Assembly (NCBI GenBank): GCA_017467965.1
Contig: JAFUJZ010000001.1
Span: 1-64,000 of the forward strand
DNA: 64,000 nt
From: Clostridia bacterium
GTDB taxonomy: Bacteria > Bacillota_A > Clostridia > UMGS1883
Direction: 5' to 3'
Shown: positions 50,455 to 59,009 of the stretch, one piece after another
How the letters are laid out: every line of letters starts with the position of its first letter
Position numbering within the stretch: the stretch's first letter is position 1
Notes under the pieces: model-generated
Database searches by the model: none
What the model saw: the letters and a program-made list of their open reading frames with translations, nothing else
What the model was told of the DNA's origin: nothing
Position numbers and translations under genes: made by a program

Positions 50455-51570
50455 TTAGATTAATGTTCTCTTGGGCAGGATGAAGGGATATGTGGGCTGG
50501 CCAACAAGTCTCTTTCCTGTTCTGAGTGTACATTCCTTATCGATTACAACGTTTTCAAGGTCGCATCTTTCGGAGATAACAGTGTTCTGCATTACGATAC
50601 AGTTCTTAACAACTGCCCCCTTTGCAATATGAACACCGCGGAAAATAATACTGTTTTCAACTTCACCGTCGATAATACAACCGTCAGCAACAAGTGAGTT
50701 CTTAACCTTTGCGCCTTCAAGATACTTTGTGGGCACCTGGTCCTTAACCTTTGTATAAACAGGATTCTTACCTGCAAAAAGTTCTTTTCTTACTTCGGGA
50801 CAAAGCATCTTCATGTTGTTATCATAATAAGATACAACGCTGTCAATTCTACCAACAAAGCCGTCGTACTTATATGCGCAGATATTAAGATGATTCATGC
50901 TTGTTCTTAAGATATCGTTTATGAAAGAATGGCTGCCCTTTGCATAAGCGTCTTCAATAAGAGCCTGGAGCTTTGTTCTTTCGATAATATACATATCCAT
51001 GCCTGCATTGCCGCTTACGGGCTCGGAAAGGTTGTAGTGAATTTCAGTAACCTTGCCGTTTGCATCCACATCATATGTTGTGCACTGCTTAAGCTGAGGA
51101 TCGGAAAGTTCCATTTCGTTATAGATAACTGTGATATCAGCACCCTTTTCTTCGTGGAACTTTATAGCCTCGTTATATGTCATGTTACAAACAACGTTTG
51201 CGCCTGTAAGTACAACATACTTCTGCTTACTTCTGTGCAAATATGTGAGCACGTTATGGAGTAAGTCAACGTCGCCTGCAGCACCCAAGGATGCACCTCT
51301 TACCTGAGGAGGCAACATAAAGAGACCGTAATTCTTACGGTTGAGGTCCCAAGGCTTACCGCTTCCCACATGGTCCATAAGAGAAGAATAATTTACATGT
51401 GTAGCAATACCAACGTTGATAATGCCACTATTTACCATATTTGAAAGAACAAAGTCCACAAGACGATATCTGCCTGCAAAAGGAAGAGCAGCAAGATCAC
51501 GAACCTGAGTAAGCTCGTTCATTTTTGCGTCCTGATTTCTTGTCAAAATAATACCCATTACATCTTTCAT
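50455..51570 (-). CDS. glgD: GlgD, regulatory subunit of glucose-1-phosphate adenylyltransferase
   Basis: 371 residues. It has the nucleotidyltransferase fold and C-terminal left-handed beta-helix of GlgC (ENSIIFRGVHIAKGAVVKN, GVHIAKG hexapeptides). The N-terminal Gly-rich catalytic loop of GlgC is replaced by LTRNQDAKMNELTQVRDLA, as in Firmicutes GlgD proteins, which have little activity alone and modulate GlgC as a heteromer. It starts 17 bases after the glgC stop. Ends with a conserved RTGKRLVGQPTYPFILPKRT. Confidence 0.95.
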   Translation of the reverse strand: MKDVMGIILTRNQDAKMNELTQVRDLAALPFAGRYRLVDFVLSNMVNSGIINVGIATHVNYSSLMDHVGSGKPWDLNRKNYGLFMLPPQVRGASLGAAGDVDLLHNVLTYLHRSKQKYVVLTGANVVCNMTYNEAIKFHEEKGADITVIYNEMELSDPQLKQCTTYDVDANGKVTEIHYNLSEPVSGNAGMDMYIIERTKLQALIEDAYAKGSHSFINDILRTSMNHLNICAYKYDGFVGRIDSVVSYYDNNMKMLCPEVRKELFAGKNPVYTKVKDQVPTKYLEGAKVKNSLVADGCIIDGEVENSIIFRGVHIAKGAVVKNCIVMQNTVISERCDLENVVIDKECTLRTGKRLVGQPTYPFILPKRTLI

Positions 51571-51587
51571 TGCTATTTCCTCCTTCC

Positions 51588-52805
51588 TTACGCTTCAATA
51601 GATTTTGTAATCATTGCATTAACACCAATCTTTGTGTTATCTGCAATAGTGATATTGCCGCCGATAAGTGTAATATCAGCAGAGCAGTACTTGCTTTCGA
51701 ATTCCTTCGAATCAACGCTCTTGTCGCCAACTACAACATTGTTGCCAAGCACTGTGTCGGAGCCGATAATAACCTTCTTAACAACTGCATTGTCACCGAT
51801 AGTTACGCCGGGGAACAAAATGGAATCTTCAACCACGCTTCCCTTGCCTACAGTAACACCCTCGGAAAGGATACAGTTCTTAACATCACCGTAAATGTTA
51901 CAGCCTTCTGTTATACAGCTGTTTGCAACGGATGCACCGTCAGCCACATAGTGCGGAGGCTTAACAGGGTTACGGGAGAAAATTCTCCAGTCAGTATCGT
52001 ACATATCCAATACCGGCGGATCGGAAAGAAGGTCCATGTTAGCTTCCCAAAGAGACTGTACTGTACCTACATCCTTCCAGTAGCCTTCAAAGCCGTAAGC
52101 GCAAAGCTTCTGACCGTCATCAAGCATAGCGGGGATAATATTCTTACCGAAGTCGTTTTCACTTCCGGGAGTTTTTTCGTCACGGATAAGGTATTCCTTA
52201 AGTGCAGACCACTTGAACACGTATACACCCATACTAGCAAGATTGCTCTTGGGTTCCTTCGGCTTTTCTGCAAAGCGTGTGATTGTGCCTTCGCCGTCTG
52301 TTTCCATAATACCGAATCTACTTGCTTCTTCCCAAGGAACGGGGATAACCGCAATTGTTGCTGCAGCGCCCTTTTCCTCATGATATTCCATCATTTTATT
52401 GTAATCCATTTTGTAGATATGGTCACCGGAAAGAATTACAACATGATCGGGATTGTACTGGTCTACAAATTCAATATTCTGATAAATAGCATTTGCAGTA
52501 CCCTTGTACCATTCGCCTGTTTCTTCCTTCTGATAAGGGGGTAATACAAATACACCGCCGTCGTTACGGTCAAGGTCCCAAGTACTACCGTTACCAATAT
52601 AAGTATTAAGTTCAAGGGGCTTGTACTGAGTGAGAACACCTATAGTATTGATACCCGAATGAACACAGTTACTGAGCGCAAAGTCAATAATTCTGTACTT
52701 GCCGCCGAATGTTACAGCGGGCTTTGCAACCTTACTTGTCAGAATACCAAGTCTGCTGCCCTGTCCTCCGGCAAGAATCATTGCTACACATTTTGTTGCC
52801 TTCAT
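51588..52805 (-). CDS. glgC: Glucose-1-phosphate adenylyltransferase (ADP-glucose pyrophosphorylase)
   Basis: 405 residues. The catalytic loop [19 protein letters not shown] (13-31), the [10 protein letters not shown] motif, [10 protein letters not shown] (catalytic Asp region, about 127) and FAEKPKEP are intact, followed by a C-terminal beta-helix with hexapeptide repeats. It makes ADP-glucose from glucose-1-phosphate and ATP, the committed step to glycogen. GGAGG precedes the ATG. Sits between glgB and glgD with short gaps. Confidence 0.97.
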   Translation of the reverse strand: MKATKCVAMILAGGQGSRLGILTSKVAKPAVTFGGKYRIIDFALSNCVHSGINTIGVLTQYKPLELNTYIGNGSTWDLDRNDGGVFVLPPYQKEETGEWYKGTANAIYQNIEFVDQYNPDHVVILSGDHIYKMDYNKMMEYHEEKGAAATIAVIPVPWEEASRFGIMETDGEGTITRFAEKPKEPKSNLASMGVYVFKWSALKEYLIRDEKTPGSENDFGKNIIPAMLDDGQKLCAYGFEGYWKDVGTVQSLWEANMDLLSDPPVLDMYDTDWRIFSRNPVKPPHYVADGASVANSCITEGCNIYGDVKNCILSEGVTVGKGSVVEDSILFPGVTIGDNAVVKKVIIGSDTVLGNNVVVGDKSVDSKEFESKYCSADITLIGGNITIADNTKIGVNAMITKSIEA

Positions 52806-52823
52806 GTTTCTTCCTCCTATATT

Positions 52824-54773
52824 TTACTTTTTAGTTGTGTTACGCTTAGCTGGTTTGCGTTTAAAATACATTGTTGTCATGGGCGGCACACAAATTGTAA
52901 GTGTATAGGGTCTGCCGTCGCAATCATACTTATATTTTTTAGCTTTTACAGGTACGGGATTGCCCGAGCCTGTTCCGCCGTAAACGTCTTTATTTGAGCT
53001 GAATACTTCTTCGTATTCGCCCGCCTTTGATACGCCGATTGAATACTCCTTGTATTCCACGGGAGTAAAGTTACTTACAACAATAATTTCACTGCCCTTA
53101 GTCTTACCCTTTCGAATGAAGGATACAATACTCTTTTCGTTATCGTTTGCATTAATCCATTCAAAGCCGTCCCAGCTGTCCTCAATTTCCCAGAAAGGCT
53201 TGTTGTCTTTATAGAAATGGTTAAGATTTTTAACATATTCGTGGAATCTTGAATGGTGATAATCCTCCAAAAGATGCCATTCCAATCCTTCATAGAATCT
53301 CCATTCCAAGAACTGAGCTATTTCGCCGCCCATGAACATCAGCTTTTTGCCGGGATGAGCCATGTAATAGCCCAAAAATGCTCTGAACGAATCGAACTTA
53401 CCGTCATAAAGTGCACTCATCTTACCTATAAGAGATGCCTTGCCATGAACAACCTCGTCGTGGCTGAGAGGCAAAATATAGTTTTCGCTGAATGCGTACA
53501 TCATCGAGAAGGTAAGAAGCGAGTGGTTGCCGCTTCTGAAATACGGATCCATGGACATATAGCGGAGATTGTCGTTCATCCAGCCCATATTCCACTTATA
53601 GTTAAAGCCTAATCCGCCAACATCGCGGGGCTTTGTAACCATAGGCCATGCCGTACTTTCCTCCGCAATCATCAGGAAATTGGGGAACTCTTTGAACATT
53701 GCCTCGTTAAGTCTTCTCAAAAATTCAATAGCTTCTAAGTTTTCGTTGCCGCCGTTCTTATTCTGGATAAATTCCTGTCTCGCATAGTCAAGATAAAGCA
53801 TACTCGACACAGCGTCAACCCTCAGTCCGTCAATATGGTACACATCTGCCCAGAACATTGCTGACGAAATAAGGAAAGATACAACCTCTGTCTTTGAATA
53901 GTCAAAAACAAGTGTACCCCATTCTTTATGCTCGCCTACTCTCGTATCTGCATATTCAAACGTAGGTGTACCGTCAAATGCGGCAAGACCAAACGCATCC
54001 TTGGGGAAATGCGCAGGTACCCAGTCCATAATAACCTGTATACCTGCCTTATGGCACGCGTCAATAAAATACATAAGATCATGCGGTGTGCCGTAACGGC
54101 TTGTTGCCGCAAAATAGCCTGTTACCTGATAACCCCAGCTACCGTCAAAGGGATATTCCATAATAGGCATAATTTCAAGATGAGTGTAGCCCATATCCTT
54201 AAGATAAGGTACAAGCTCCTTTGCCATTTCACGGTAATTATAGAAACTTCCGTCCTCGTGCATTTTCCAGCTGCCGAGATGACACTCGTAAATATTCATC
54301 GGTTTTGAATAAGGCGCCGATGCTGCACGCTTTTCCATGTATTTACCGTCAGTCCAGTTAAACCCTTCAAGGTCATATGTAACAGACGCATTGTCGGGTC
54401 TTACCTGTGCGCACACAGCGTAAGGGTCACTTTTGTAAAATCCCTCGCCTGTCTCTGGTGTTACAAAATACTTATAAACAGCACCGTCCTTGATATCAGG
54501 AATAAAGACTTGCCAGATACCTGTTTCGCCAAGTCTTGTCATAGGATTCTGCCATTTTTCCCAACCGTTGAAATCGCCCGTAACATGTACGGCTCTTGCC
54601 TTGGGCGCCCACACCGCAAAACGGTAACCCTTTTTACCGTTCAGTGTGCATTTATGTGCGCCGAGGGTTTCATAGCTTTTAAAGTTATTGCCCTCGTTGA
54701 ATAAATATACGGCAAAGTCATCATTAAAAGGGTTTTCTCGGTAAGAAACGTCTCCGAAAAATTCCTTCTGCAT
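52824..54773 (-). CDS. glgB: 1,4-alpha-glucan branching enzyme
   Basis: 649 residues, GH13 with an N-terminal CBM48 (RFAVWAPKARAVHVTGDFNGW, about 51-71). Active-site motifs: DWVPAHFPKD, DGLRVDAVSSMLY with the nucleophile Asp, AEESTAWP with the acid/base Glu, and LPLSHDEVVHGK with the third Asp. It transfers alpha-1,4 chains to make alpha-1,6 branches. First gene of the glg operon, with a strong promoter about 40 bases upstream. The Lys-rich C-terminus (KRKPAKRNTTKK) resembles the basic tail of GlgP. Confidence 0.96.
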   Translation of the reverse strand: MQKEFFGDVSYRENPFNDDFAVYLFNEGNNFKSYETLGAHKCTLNGKKGYRFAVWAPKARAVHVTGDFNGWEKWQNPMTRLGETGIWQVFIPDIKDGAVYKYFVTPETGEGFYKSDPYAVCAQVRPDNASVTYDLEGFNWTDGKYMEKRAASAPYSKPMNIYECHLGSWKMHEDGSFYNYREMAKELVPYLKDMGYTHLEIMPIMEYPFDGSWGYQVTGYFAATSRYGTPHDLMYFIDACHKAGIQVIMDWVPAHFPKDAFGLAAFDGTPTFEYADTRVGEHKEWGTLVFDYSKTEVVSFLISSAMFWADVYHIDGLRVDAVSSMLYLDYARQEFIQNKNGGNENLEAIEFLRRLNEAMFKEFPNFLMIAEESTAWPMVTKPRDVGGLGFNYKWNMGWMNDNLRYMSMDPYFRSGNHSLLTFSMMYAFSENYILPLSHDEVVHGKASLIGKMSALYDGKFDSFRAFLGYYMAHPGKKLMFMGGEIAQFLEWRFYEGLEWHLLEDYHHSRFHEYVKNLNHFYKDNKPFWEIEDSWDGFEWINANDNEKSIVSFIRKGKTKGSEIIVVSNFTPVEYKEYSIGVSKAGEYEEVFSSNKDVYGGTGSGNPVPVKAKKYKYDCDGRPYTLTICVPPMTTMYFKRKPAKRNTTKK

Positions 54774-54808
54774 ATTTTTTCACCACTTTCCAAACTAATA
54801 TTAAGTAC

Positions 54809-54837
54809 ATTTTACCAAATTTTTCGCTCTTAGTCAA
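54809..54837 (-). promoter_or_regulatory. Promoter of the glycogen operon
   Basis: Minus-strand TTGACT, 17 bases, TAAAAT with an extended -10 (TGGTAAAAT). Located upstream of glgB and divergent from the CD225-like gene. No cre-like operator was recognised. Confidence 0.78.
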
Positions 54838-54899
54838 TCGATTTTTGTCACTTATGCGTTATAATCTTCAACTTTTTCTCTCTTTTTTTGTGTTTTCTA

Positions 54900-54928
54900 T
54901 TCCCAAAAGCGATTTTTTGATGTATAAT
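54900..54928 (+). promoter_or_regulatory. Promoter of the CD225-like gene cluster
   Basis: Perfect TATAAT at 54923-54928 with a weak -35 (TTCCCA) 17 bases upstream. The start codon is 20 bases further on. Confidence 0.55.
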
Positions 54929-54947
54929 ACCCTCAGAGGTGACAAAT

Positions 54948-55274
54948 ATGTATACTTTTCAACCCGAAAACTGTGATGCTCCCGATACAGACGAGGCTTC
55001 AAAGACATCTCCGTGCCCTGTCAAAAGCCCAAAGTTTTACTCGCTTTCGGCAATTATCACATTTTTTCTGCTTCCCCCATTGTGGGCACTTTCAATCCCT
55101 GCAATAGTATTTTCAAAAGAAGCCAAAACAATGTACGAAAATGGCAATATTGACCTGTACGAAAGATTTTCCCTGTGTGCAAAAAGGTTTGTTGTATCTG
55201 CATGGGCAATTTTCCTTATATTGGCAATTACTATAGCGGTGCTTCTCGTTACTATACACTTGTCCTTAATATAA
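54948..55274 (+). CDS. Small CD225/dispanin-like membrane protein
   Basis: 108 residues from ATG with AGAGGTG upstream; an in-frame GTG three codons earlier is part of that ribosome site. A Pro/Cys-containing N-terminus precedes two hydrophobic segments (about 32-55 and 80-103) separated by the pattern SKEAKTMYENGNIDLYERFSLC, matching the bacterial CD225 arrangement in which a short cytosolic loop with Lys and Tyr links the helices. Function in bacteria is unknown. It lies 22 bases upstream of the next gene and probably shares its transcript. Confidence 0.62.
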   Translation: MYTFQPENCDAPDTDEASKTSPCPVKSPKFYSLSAIITFFLLPPLWALSIPAIVFSKEAKTMYENGNIDLYERFSLCAKRFVVSAWAIFLILAITIAVLLVTIHLSLI

Positions 55275-55296
55275 ATATGTGAAAGGAGTACACAAA

Positions 55297-55749
55297 ATGA
55301 CAAAAGGTGAAATCGCATTAAAAAATTTTGAATCAGGCATGAATTGTGCTCAGGCAGTTCTGCTCGCATTTGAAGAGGAAACAGGTCTCGACCGCGAAAC
55401 TCTCTTAAAGCTATCTCTTCCCTTTGGCGGTGGCATGGGCAGACTTCGTCTCACATGTGGCGCAGTAACAGGCATGGTTATGGCATATGGTCTTATAAAA
55501 GGTATAGGCACTACTCCCACCCATGACGAAAAAATGGAAAACTACAAAGGTGTTGTATACCTCACCGACGAATTCAAAAAGCTTAACCGCGGCACCGTAA
55601 TATGCGCTGAACTTTTAGGCTTAAAAGAACCCGAAGGCACTTACGTCCCCGAGGAACGCACTGAGGAATATTACAAAAAACGCCCCTGTGGCGAGCTGTG
55701 CTCTATCGCAGCCAACCTTTTAGATGAATATTTAAAAAACAACTGTTAA
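55297..55749 (+). CDS. C_GCAxxG_C_C family (putative redox) protein
   Basis: 150 residues from ATG (AAAGGAG eight bases upstream). The Cys pattern naming the family is intact: NCAQAV (C17), TCGAVTGM (C about 53), CAELLG (C about 103) and PCGELCSIAA near the C-terminus. These small proteins are widespread in anaerobes and are thought to bind a metal or undergo redox cycling; the function is unproven. In the middle of a three-gene run with a DegV protein. Confidence 0.88.
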   Translation: MTKGEIALKNFESGMNCAQAVLLAFEEETGLDRETLLKLSLPFGGGMGRLRLTCGAVTGMVMAYGLIKGIGTTPTHDEKMENYKGVVYLTDEFKKLNRGTVICAELLGLKEPEGTYVPEERTEEYYKKRPCGELCSIAANLLDEYLKNNC

Positions 55750-55787
55750 ATTCCGTTTTTGCAGATATAAGAAAGGATATGAACAGC

Positions 55788-56642
55788 ATGAGAAAGGTTT
55801 CTATTATTTCAGACAGTACATGTGACTTGTCTAAGGAGTTGTTGGAAAAGTACAATATTTCAACATTCCCGTTACATATTCACCTTGGCGAAGAGCAATA
55901 CTCTGACGGTGTAGACATTACACCCGAGGAAATATATGCGTGGTCCGACAAAAACAACGCTACACCAAAAACATCAACCCTGTCTCCTCTTGAAGCTGAG
56001 GAATTCCTCAATAAGCATCTTGAAGGCGGCAACGAAGTTATTTGTTTTTGTATATCGGAAACCATGTCATCCTGCGCAAACGTTATGCGTATGGCGGCAA
56101 TGGTTTTAGAAAAAGAGGACAAGGTTTTTGTAGTAGATTCTGCTAATTTGTCAACAGGCATAGGCCTTCAGCTGATTGATGCCGCAATTATGGCGGATAG
56201 TGGCATGGAGGCTGCCGAAATCGTAGAAAAAATCAAAGCATTACAGCCCAAGGTACGTTCAAGCTTTGTTGTTGACACTCTTACATATCTTCACAGAGGC
56301 GGTCGTTGCAGCGGTTTGGCTGCAATGGTAGGCGGTACGTTGGGTCTTCATCCTTGCATCAGTGTAGTTGACGGCAAAATGCAGGCGGGTAAAAAATACC
56401 GTGGCAGAATGGCAAAGATTATGAAACACTACATTGATGACTTGCGTCCCGAGCTTGAAGATGCCAAACGTGACAGAGTATTCATCACCCATTCAGGCTG
56501 TGATGAGGAAATTATCAATCTGGTAAAAGCACAGCTTGAGGAATTAAACCGTTTTGACGAAATCCTAATCACAAGAGCAGGCAGTGTTGTTACAAGCCAT
56601 TGTGGACCAGGAACACTTGGTGTACTCTACATAGCAGGTTAA
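55788..56642 (+). CDS. DegV-family lipid-binding protein (FakB-like)
   Basis: 284 residues from ATG (MRKVSIISDSTCDL; AAAGGA ten bases upstream). DegV motifs: SDSTCDLS (about 7-14), TSTLSP with the conserved Ser/Thr (about 66), SSCANVMRMAAMV, VDTLTYLHRGGRCS (about 167-180) and the C-terminal SHCGPGTLGVLYI with the His ligand. DegV/FakB proteins bind a fatty acid and, with FakA kinase, present it for phosphorylation. No fakA is in the window. A terminator follows directly. Confidence 0.93.
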   Translation: MRKVSIISDSTCDLSKELLEKYNISTFPLHIHLGEEQYSDGVDITPEEIYAWSDKNNATPKTSTLSPLEAEEFLNKHLEGGNEVICFCISETMSSCANVMRMAAMVLEKEDKVFVVDSANLSTGIGLQLIDAAIMADSGMEAAEIVEKIKALQPKVRSSFVVDTLTYLHRGGRCSGLAAMVGGTLGLHPCISVVDGKMQAGKKYRGRMAKIMKHYIDDLRPELEDAKRDRVFITHSGCDEEIINLVKAQLEELNRFDEILITRAGSVVTSHCGPGTLGVLYIAG

Positions 56643-56653
56643 TACTTGACAGC

Positions 56654-56687
56654 AAAAAAGCGGGTGTTTTTTACACCCGCTTTTTTA
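56654..56687 (+). terminator. Terminator after the DegV gene
   Basis: AAAAAAGCGGGTGT and ACACCCGCTTTTTT with a short T loop. It also overlaps the end of the convergent frameshifted gene. Confidence 0.92.
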
Positions 56688-56937
56688 TCTAAGCGTTAAT
56701 ACCTTGCTTTTTGTTGAACGATGTCCGCAATCAATGTTGAATTCTTTCAGTATTTTTATAAGCTCAATTATCAGTTGATCATCATAATAGGGGTTTCTGA
56801 CAATTCTGCGTATCTTATCAACAAGCTCCGCAGCCTCCCGTCCTATGTATGTGTTTGCATCAATACTAAAAAGTATTTTCTTTATTTTTAACTATGCAGT
56901 TATAAAACAATTCGCATTTTGTTTCATCATTAATCAT
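56685..56937 (-). pseudogene. Small gene of unknown function split by a frameshift in an A5 homopolymer
   Basis: The ATG at 56937 has an AAGGGGTG ribosome site and encodes 23 residues (MINDETKCELFYNCIVKNK...) before a stop. Shifting by one base in the T5 run of the coding strand (56868-56872) continues in frame for about 60 more residues (DANTYIGREAAELVDKIRRI, then YYDDQLIIELIKILKEF and a basic end) to a stop at 56685. Together they make an 83-residue, mostly helical protein that I do not recognise. Either a recent one-base insertion, a sequencing error or ribosomal or polymerase slippage explains it. Divergent from the ribbon-helix-helix gene. Confidence 0.65.
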
Positions 56938-56990
56938 AAAATCACCCCTTGTGTATATCTTATCACGCTTGCAAAACAAATACAACAGAA

Positions 56991-57041
56991 ATTTCTAATG
57001 TATTTTCAAAATATATTTTAACATAGAATATACTTAGAAAT
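56991..57041. promoter_or_regulatory. Imperfect inverted repeat between the split gene and the RHH gene
   Basis: ATTTCTAATGTATTTT and AGAATATACTTAGAAAT are imperfect mirror images across the AT-rich intergenic space of a divergent pair. A plausible operator for the adjacent ribbon-helix-helix protein; no sequence family is matched. Confidence 0.45.
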
Positions 57042-57061
57042 TATTTAATGGGGTGATTATT

Positions 57062-57229
57062 TTGGCATTTACTCCCAAGCCTACAAAACAGAAAGTTCAG
57101 GCAGGCTATAAAACATTATACATAAAAGATGAGCTTGCCCAAAAAATAGAAAACCTTGCCAAAGAGCACAACACCAGCTTCAACAACATCGTTATAAGTA
57201 TCCTTGAAGATTTCTTCACCAAGCAATAA
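57062..57229 (+). CDS. Short ribbon-helix-helix (Arc/MetJ-type) DNA-binding protein
   Basis: 55 residues starting at TTG with GGGGTG upstream. After a basic N-terminus (PKPTKQKVQAGYK) comes a beta strand KTLYIKDELAQKI, then helix 1 (LAQKIENLAKEHN) and, after TSFNNI, helix 2 (VISILEDFF), the layout of RHH repressors and antitoxins. Such proteins bind DNA as dimers. Its neighbour on the opposite strand is the split gene with a nearly identical leader (GGGGTGATTTT versus GGGGTGATTATT). A terminator follows at once. Confidence 0.7.
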   Translation: MAFTPKPTKQKVQAGYKTLYIKDELAQKIENLAKEHNTSFNNIVISILEDFFTKQ

Positions 57230-57255
57230 ACCTCCGCATAAGCGGAGGTTTTTCC
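57229..57255 (+). terminator. Terminator of the RHH gene
   Basis: AACCTCCGC and GCGGAGGTT with loop ATAA, then TTT. It starts on the last base of the stop codon. Confidence 0.9.
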
Positions 57256-57257
57256 TT

Positions 57258-57309
57258 AACTCGTTCGATAAAACGAATTCCACTTTGTACGCAGTACAAA
57301 ATTTCACCG
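57258..57309. repeat. Family C palindrome chain, copy 2
   Basis: Two small hairpins, TCGTTCGATAAAACGA-like and TTTGTACGCAGTACAAA, joined by TTCCAC and TTTCACC linkers, resembling the chain at 14784. Confidence 0.5.
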
Positions 57310-57347
57310 AACAAATAAAGGACGCTTTTGCGTCCTTTATTTGTTCT
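57310..57347 (-). terminator. Terminator of the two-component operon
   Basis: GAACAAATAAAGGACGC and its complement form a long stem around a short loop. It overlaps the stop codon of the histidine kinase; the palindrome works in both directions. Confidence 0.8.
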
Positions 57348-58770
57348 TCACGGTATCCAGTTCAAACGTAAATCTTGTCCATTTGCCCTCTTCACTTTCG
57401 GCATAGATTTCGTTTTCATGGGATTTCATAATGTTTTTCACAATGTAAAGTCCCAATCCCGCACCTTTTTTCGATGCACGTGATTTATCCGTCTGATAGA
57501 ATCTGTCCCATATATGATTGAGTTCTTTTTCACTAAGTCCGTTACCTGTGTTCTCAACAGACACCTTTGTCTTACTGCCTGCCCATTTTGCCTTGATAGT
57601 GATTTTTCCGCCTTCGGGCGTAAATTTAACTGCATTATCCATTAGGTTTGCAATAACACGGTATATGGAATCACTGTTACCCATAACAGCCATTGTATCG
57701 TTTTCAAAATCCACTTCCACATCAATGTGCTTTTCGTCAATACCCTGTTCAAAGGATACAACCGCTTTTCGGATATTTTCTGTCACATCAAAGGGCACCA
57801 TTTTATACTCAATCTTGCCGCTGTTAAGTCTGCTCATTTCCAAAAGGTCATTTACAAGGCGGTTAAGACGCTTGATTTCGCTTAATACAATACCCAGATA
57901 TTTTCGGTGCTCCTCTTCCGGAATAGTGCCGTCCAGCACGCCGTCAACAAATCCCGATATAATCGTCATAGGAGTTCTCAGTTCATGGCTTACGTCACTT
58001 ATAAACGATGACTGCACCTCATCCATTTCACCAAGTGCCACCGTCATCTGATTAAAGCTTGCGGCAAGTACGCCTAATTCGCCCTTCGCATCCTTCGATA
58101 CTCGCTGTGAGAAGTCACCTGCAGCGATACGCTTGGCAACATTGGTCATTTCCTTAACAGGTTTTGCGATTTTCCTCGACAATACCGCCGACACAAGCAG
58201 CGATAATATCAACACAAACAGCACTGCCCACAAAAACATACGCATAACACCAAACTGCATGTTCTGAATATATGGTATCGTGCTGCACACTATAACAGTA
58301 CCGCTGACCCCGCTATGGGTGAAAATAGGCTTTGCTACATACAACAGCTTGTCACGGAAAACGCCGCCAAGTCTTCCCTCTTCCGCAATAGTTTCGCCCT
58401 TGAGTGGGCGCGAAATATCATCTTTGTCAAGATTTTCAGAATTAATCTGTACAGCCTCAAAGCCCGCATGCACAATAACATTACCGCGATTGTCTGTTAT
58501 GATGTACGCTTGTCCTTCATCATGACCAAGCTGCTGCATAATATCACGCATAACGTACAGACTGCCGGGTTCATCGTTTTTTTCGACAAAATATGAGCTC
58601 ATATTTGCCACCTGTTCTGCTCTCGAATCAAGCGCTTTATAAACCGACACCTTAAAATAATTACCCAACTGCGTAAAAAGAATAACCGACGTAAGTATCA
58701 TCGCTAGTATTACTATTACAATGTTATATATAAACAGTTCACGGAAAAGTGTTTTTTTCACTTTCCTCAC
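57337..58770 (-). CDS. Membrane sensor histidine kinase
   Basis: About 477 residues; the start is uncertain (GTG at 58770 with AAAGG close by, or GTG at 58761; an upstream TTG lacks a ribosome site). A first transmembrane segment (about 10-35), an extracytoplasmic sensor of about 130 residues (double-CACHE or PAS-like, with YVMRDIMQQLG and TVIVCSTIPYI), a second segment (about 175-200), a HAMP linker (KPVKEMTNVAKRIAAGDF), the HisKA site FISDVSHELRTPM with the phospho-His (about 258) and a HATPase domain with N box NLMDNAVKFTPEGG and G box GAGLGLYIVKNI. Partner of the response regulator 220 bases upstream. Signal unknown. Confidence 0.92.
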   Translation of the reverse strand: MRKVKKTLFRELFIYNIVIVILAMILTSVILFTQLGNYFKVSVYKALDSRAEQVANMSSYFVEKNDEPGSLYVMRDIMQQLGHDEGQAYIITDNRGNVIVHAGFEAVQINSENLDKDDISRPLKGETIAEEGRLGGVFRDKLLYVAKPIFTHSGVSGTVIVCSTIPYIQNMQFGVMRMFLWAVLFVLILSLLVSAVLSRKIAKPVKEMTNVAKRIAAGDFSQRVSKDAKGELGVLAASFNQMTVALGEMDEVQSSFISDVSHELRTPMTIISGFVDGVLDGTIPEEEHRKYLGIVLSEIKRLNRLVNDLLEMSRLNSGKIEYKMVPFDVTENIRKAVVSFEQGIDEKHIDVEVDFENDTMAVMGNSDSIYRVIANLMDNAVKFTPEGGKITIKAKWAGSKTKVSVENTGNGLSEKELNHIWDRFYQTDKSRASKKGAGLGLYIVKNIMKSHENEIYAESEEGKWTRFTFELDTVKNK

Positions 58771-58804
58771 ACAGCCTTTCTGCCCCAAAATAAGTAAACT
58801 TATA

Positions 58805-59005
58805 AACTTAATTCTTCACAATAGCAAGGGCGCGGGGAGTAAGGCTCCCCGAATAAAATAGGCGGGACAATCGGATTGTTCCGCCGAAAGTAACGATTTT
58901 AGGGGACTTTCAAGCCCCTTGCACGAGAAATCGTCACTTTGTTCTTTGAAAGCATTGGCAAAAAACATTGCAAAATGCAAGATTTTTTGACGCGTGTCTC
59001 TAAGA
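58805..59005. other. Structured intergenic region between response regulator and kinase genes
   Basis: About 200 bases without an open frame hold at least five inverted repeats: CGGGGAG/CTCCCCG, GGCGGGACAATC/GATTGTTCCGCC, AGGGGACTT/AAGCCCCTT nested inside GTAACGATTT/AAATCGTCAC, and CGTGTCT/AGACACG. The nested arrangement suggests a folded RNA or a composite mobile palindromic element. GC content is above the surrounding intergenic DNA. Confidence 0.5.
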
Positions 59006-59009
59006 CACG

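Noticed and set aside
51570..52544. Long open frame antisense to glgC
   Set aside because: Shadow of glgC with Cys/Asn-rich nonsense composition and no recognisable motif.
57116..57307. Open frame antisense to the RHH gene
   Set aside because: It overlaps a terminator and a repeat and has no ribosome site; the plus-strand frame has both a ribosome site and a fold pattern.
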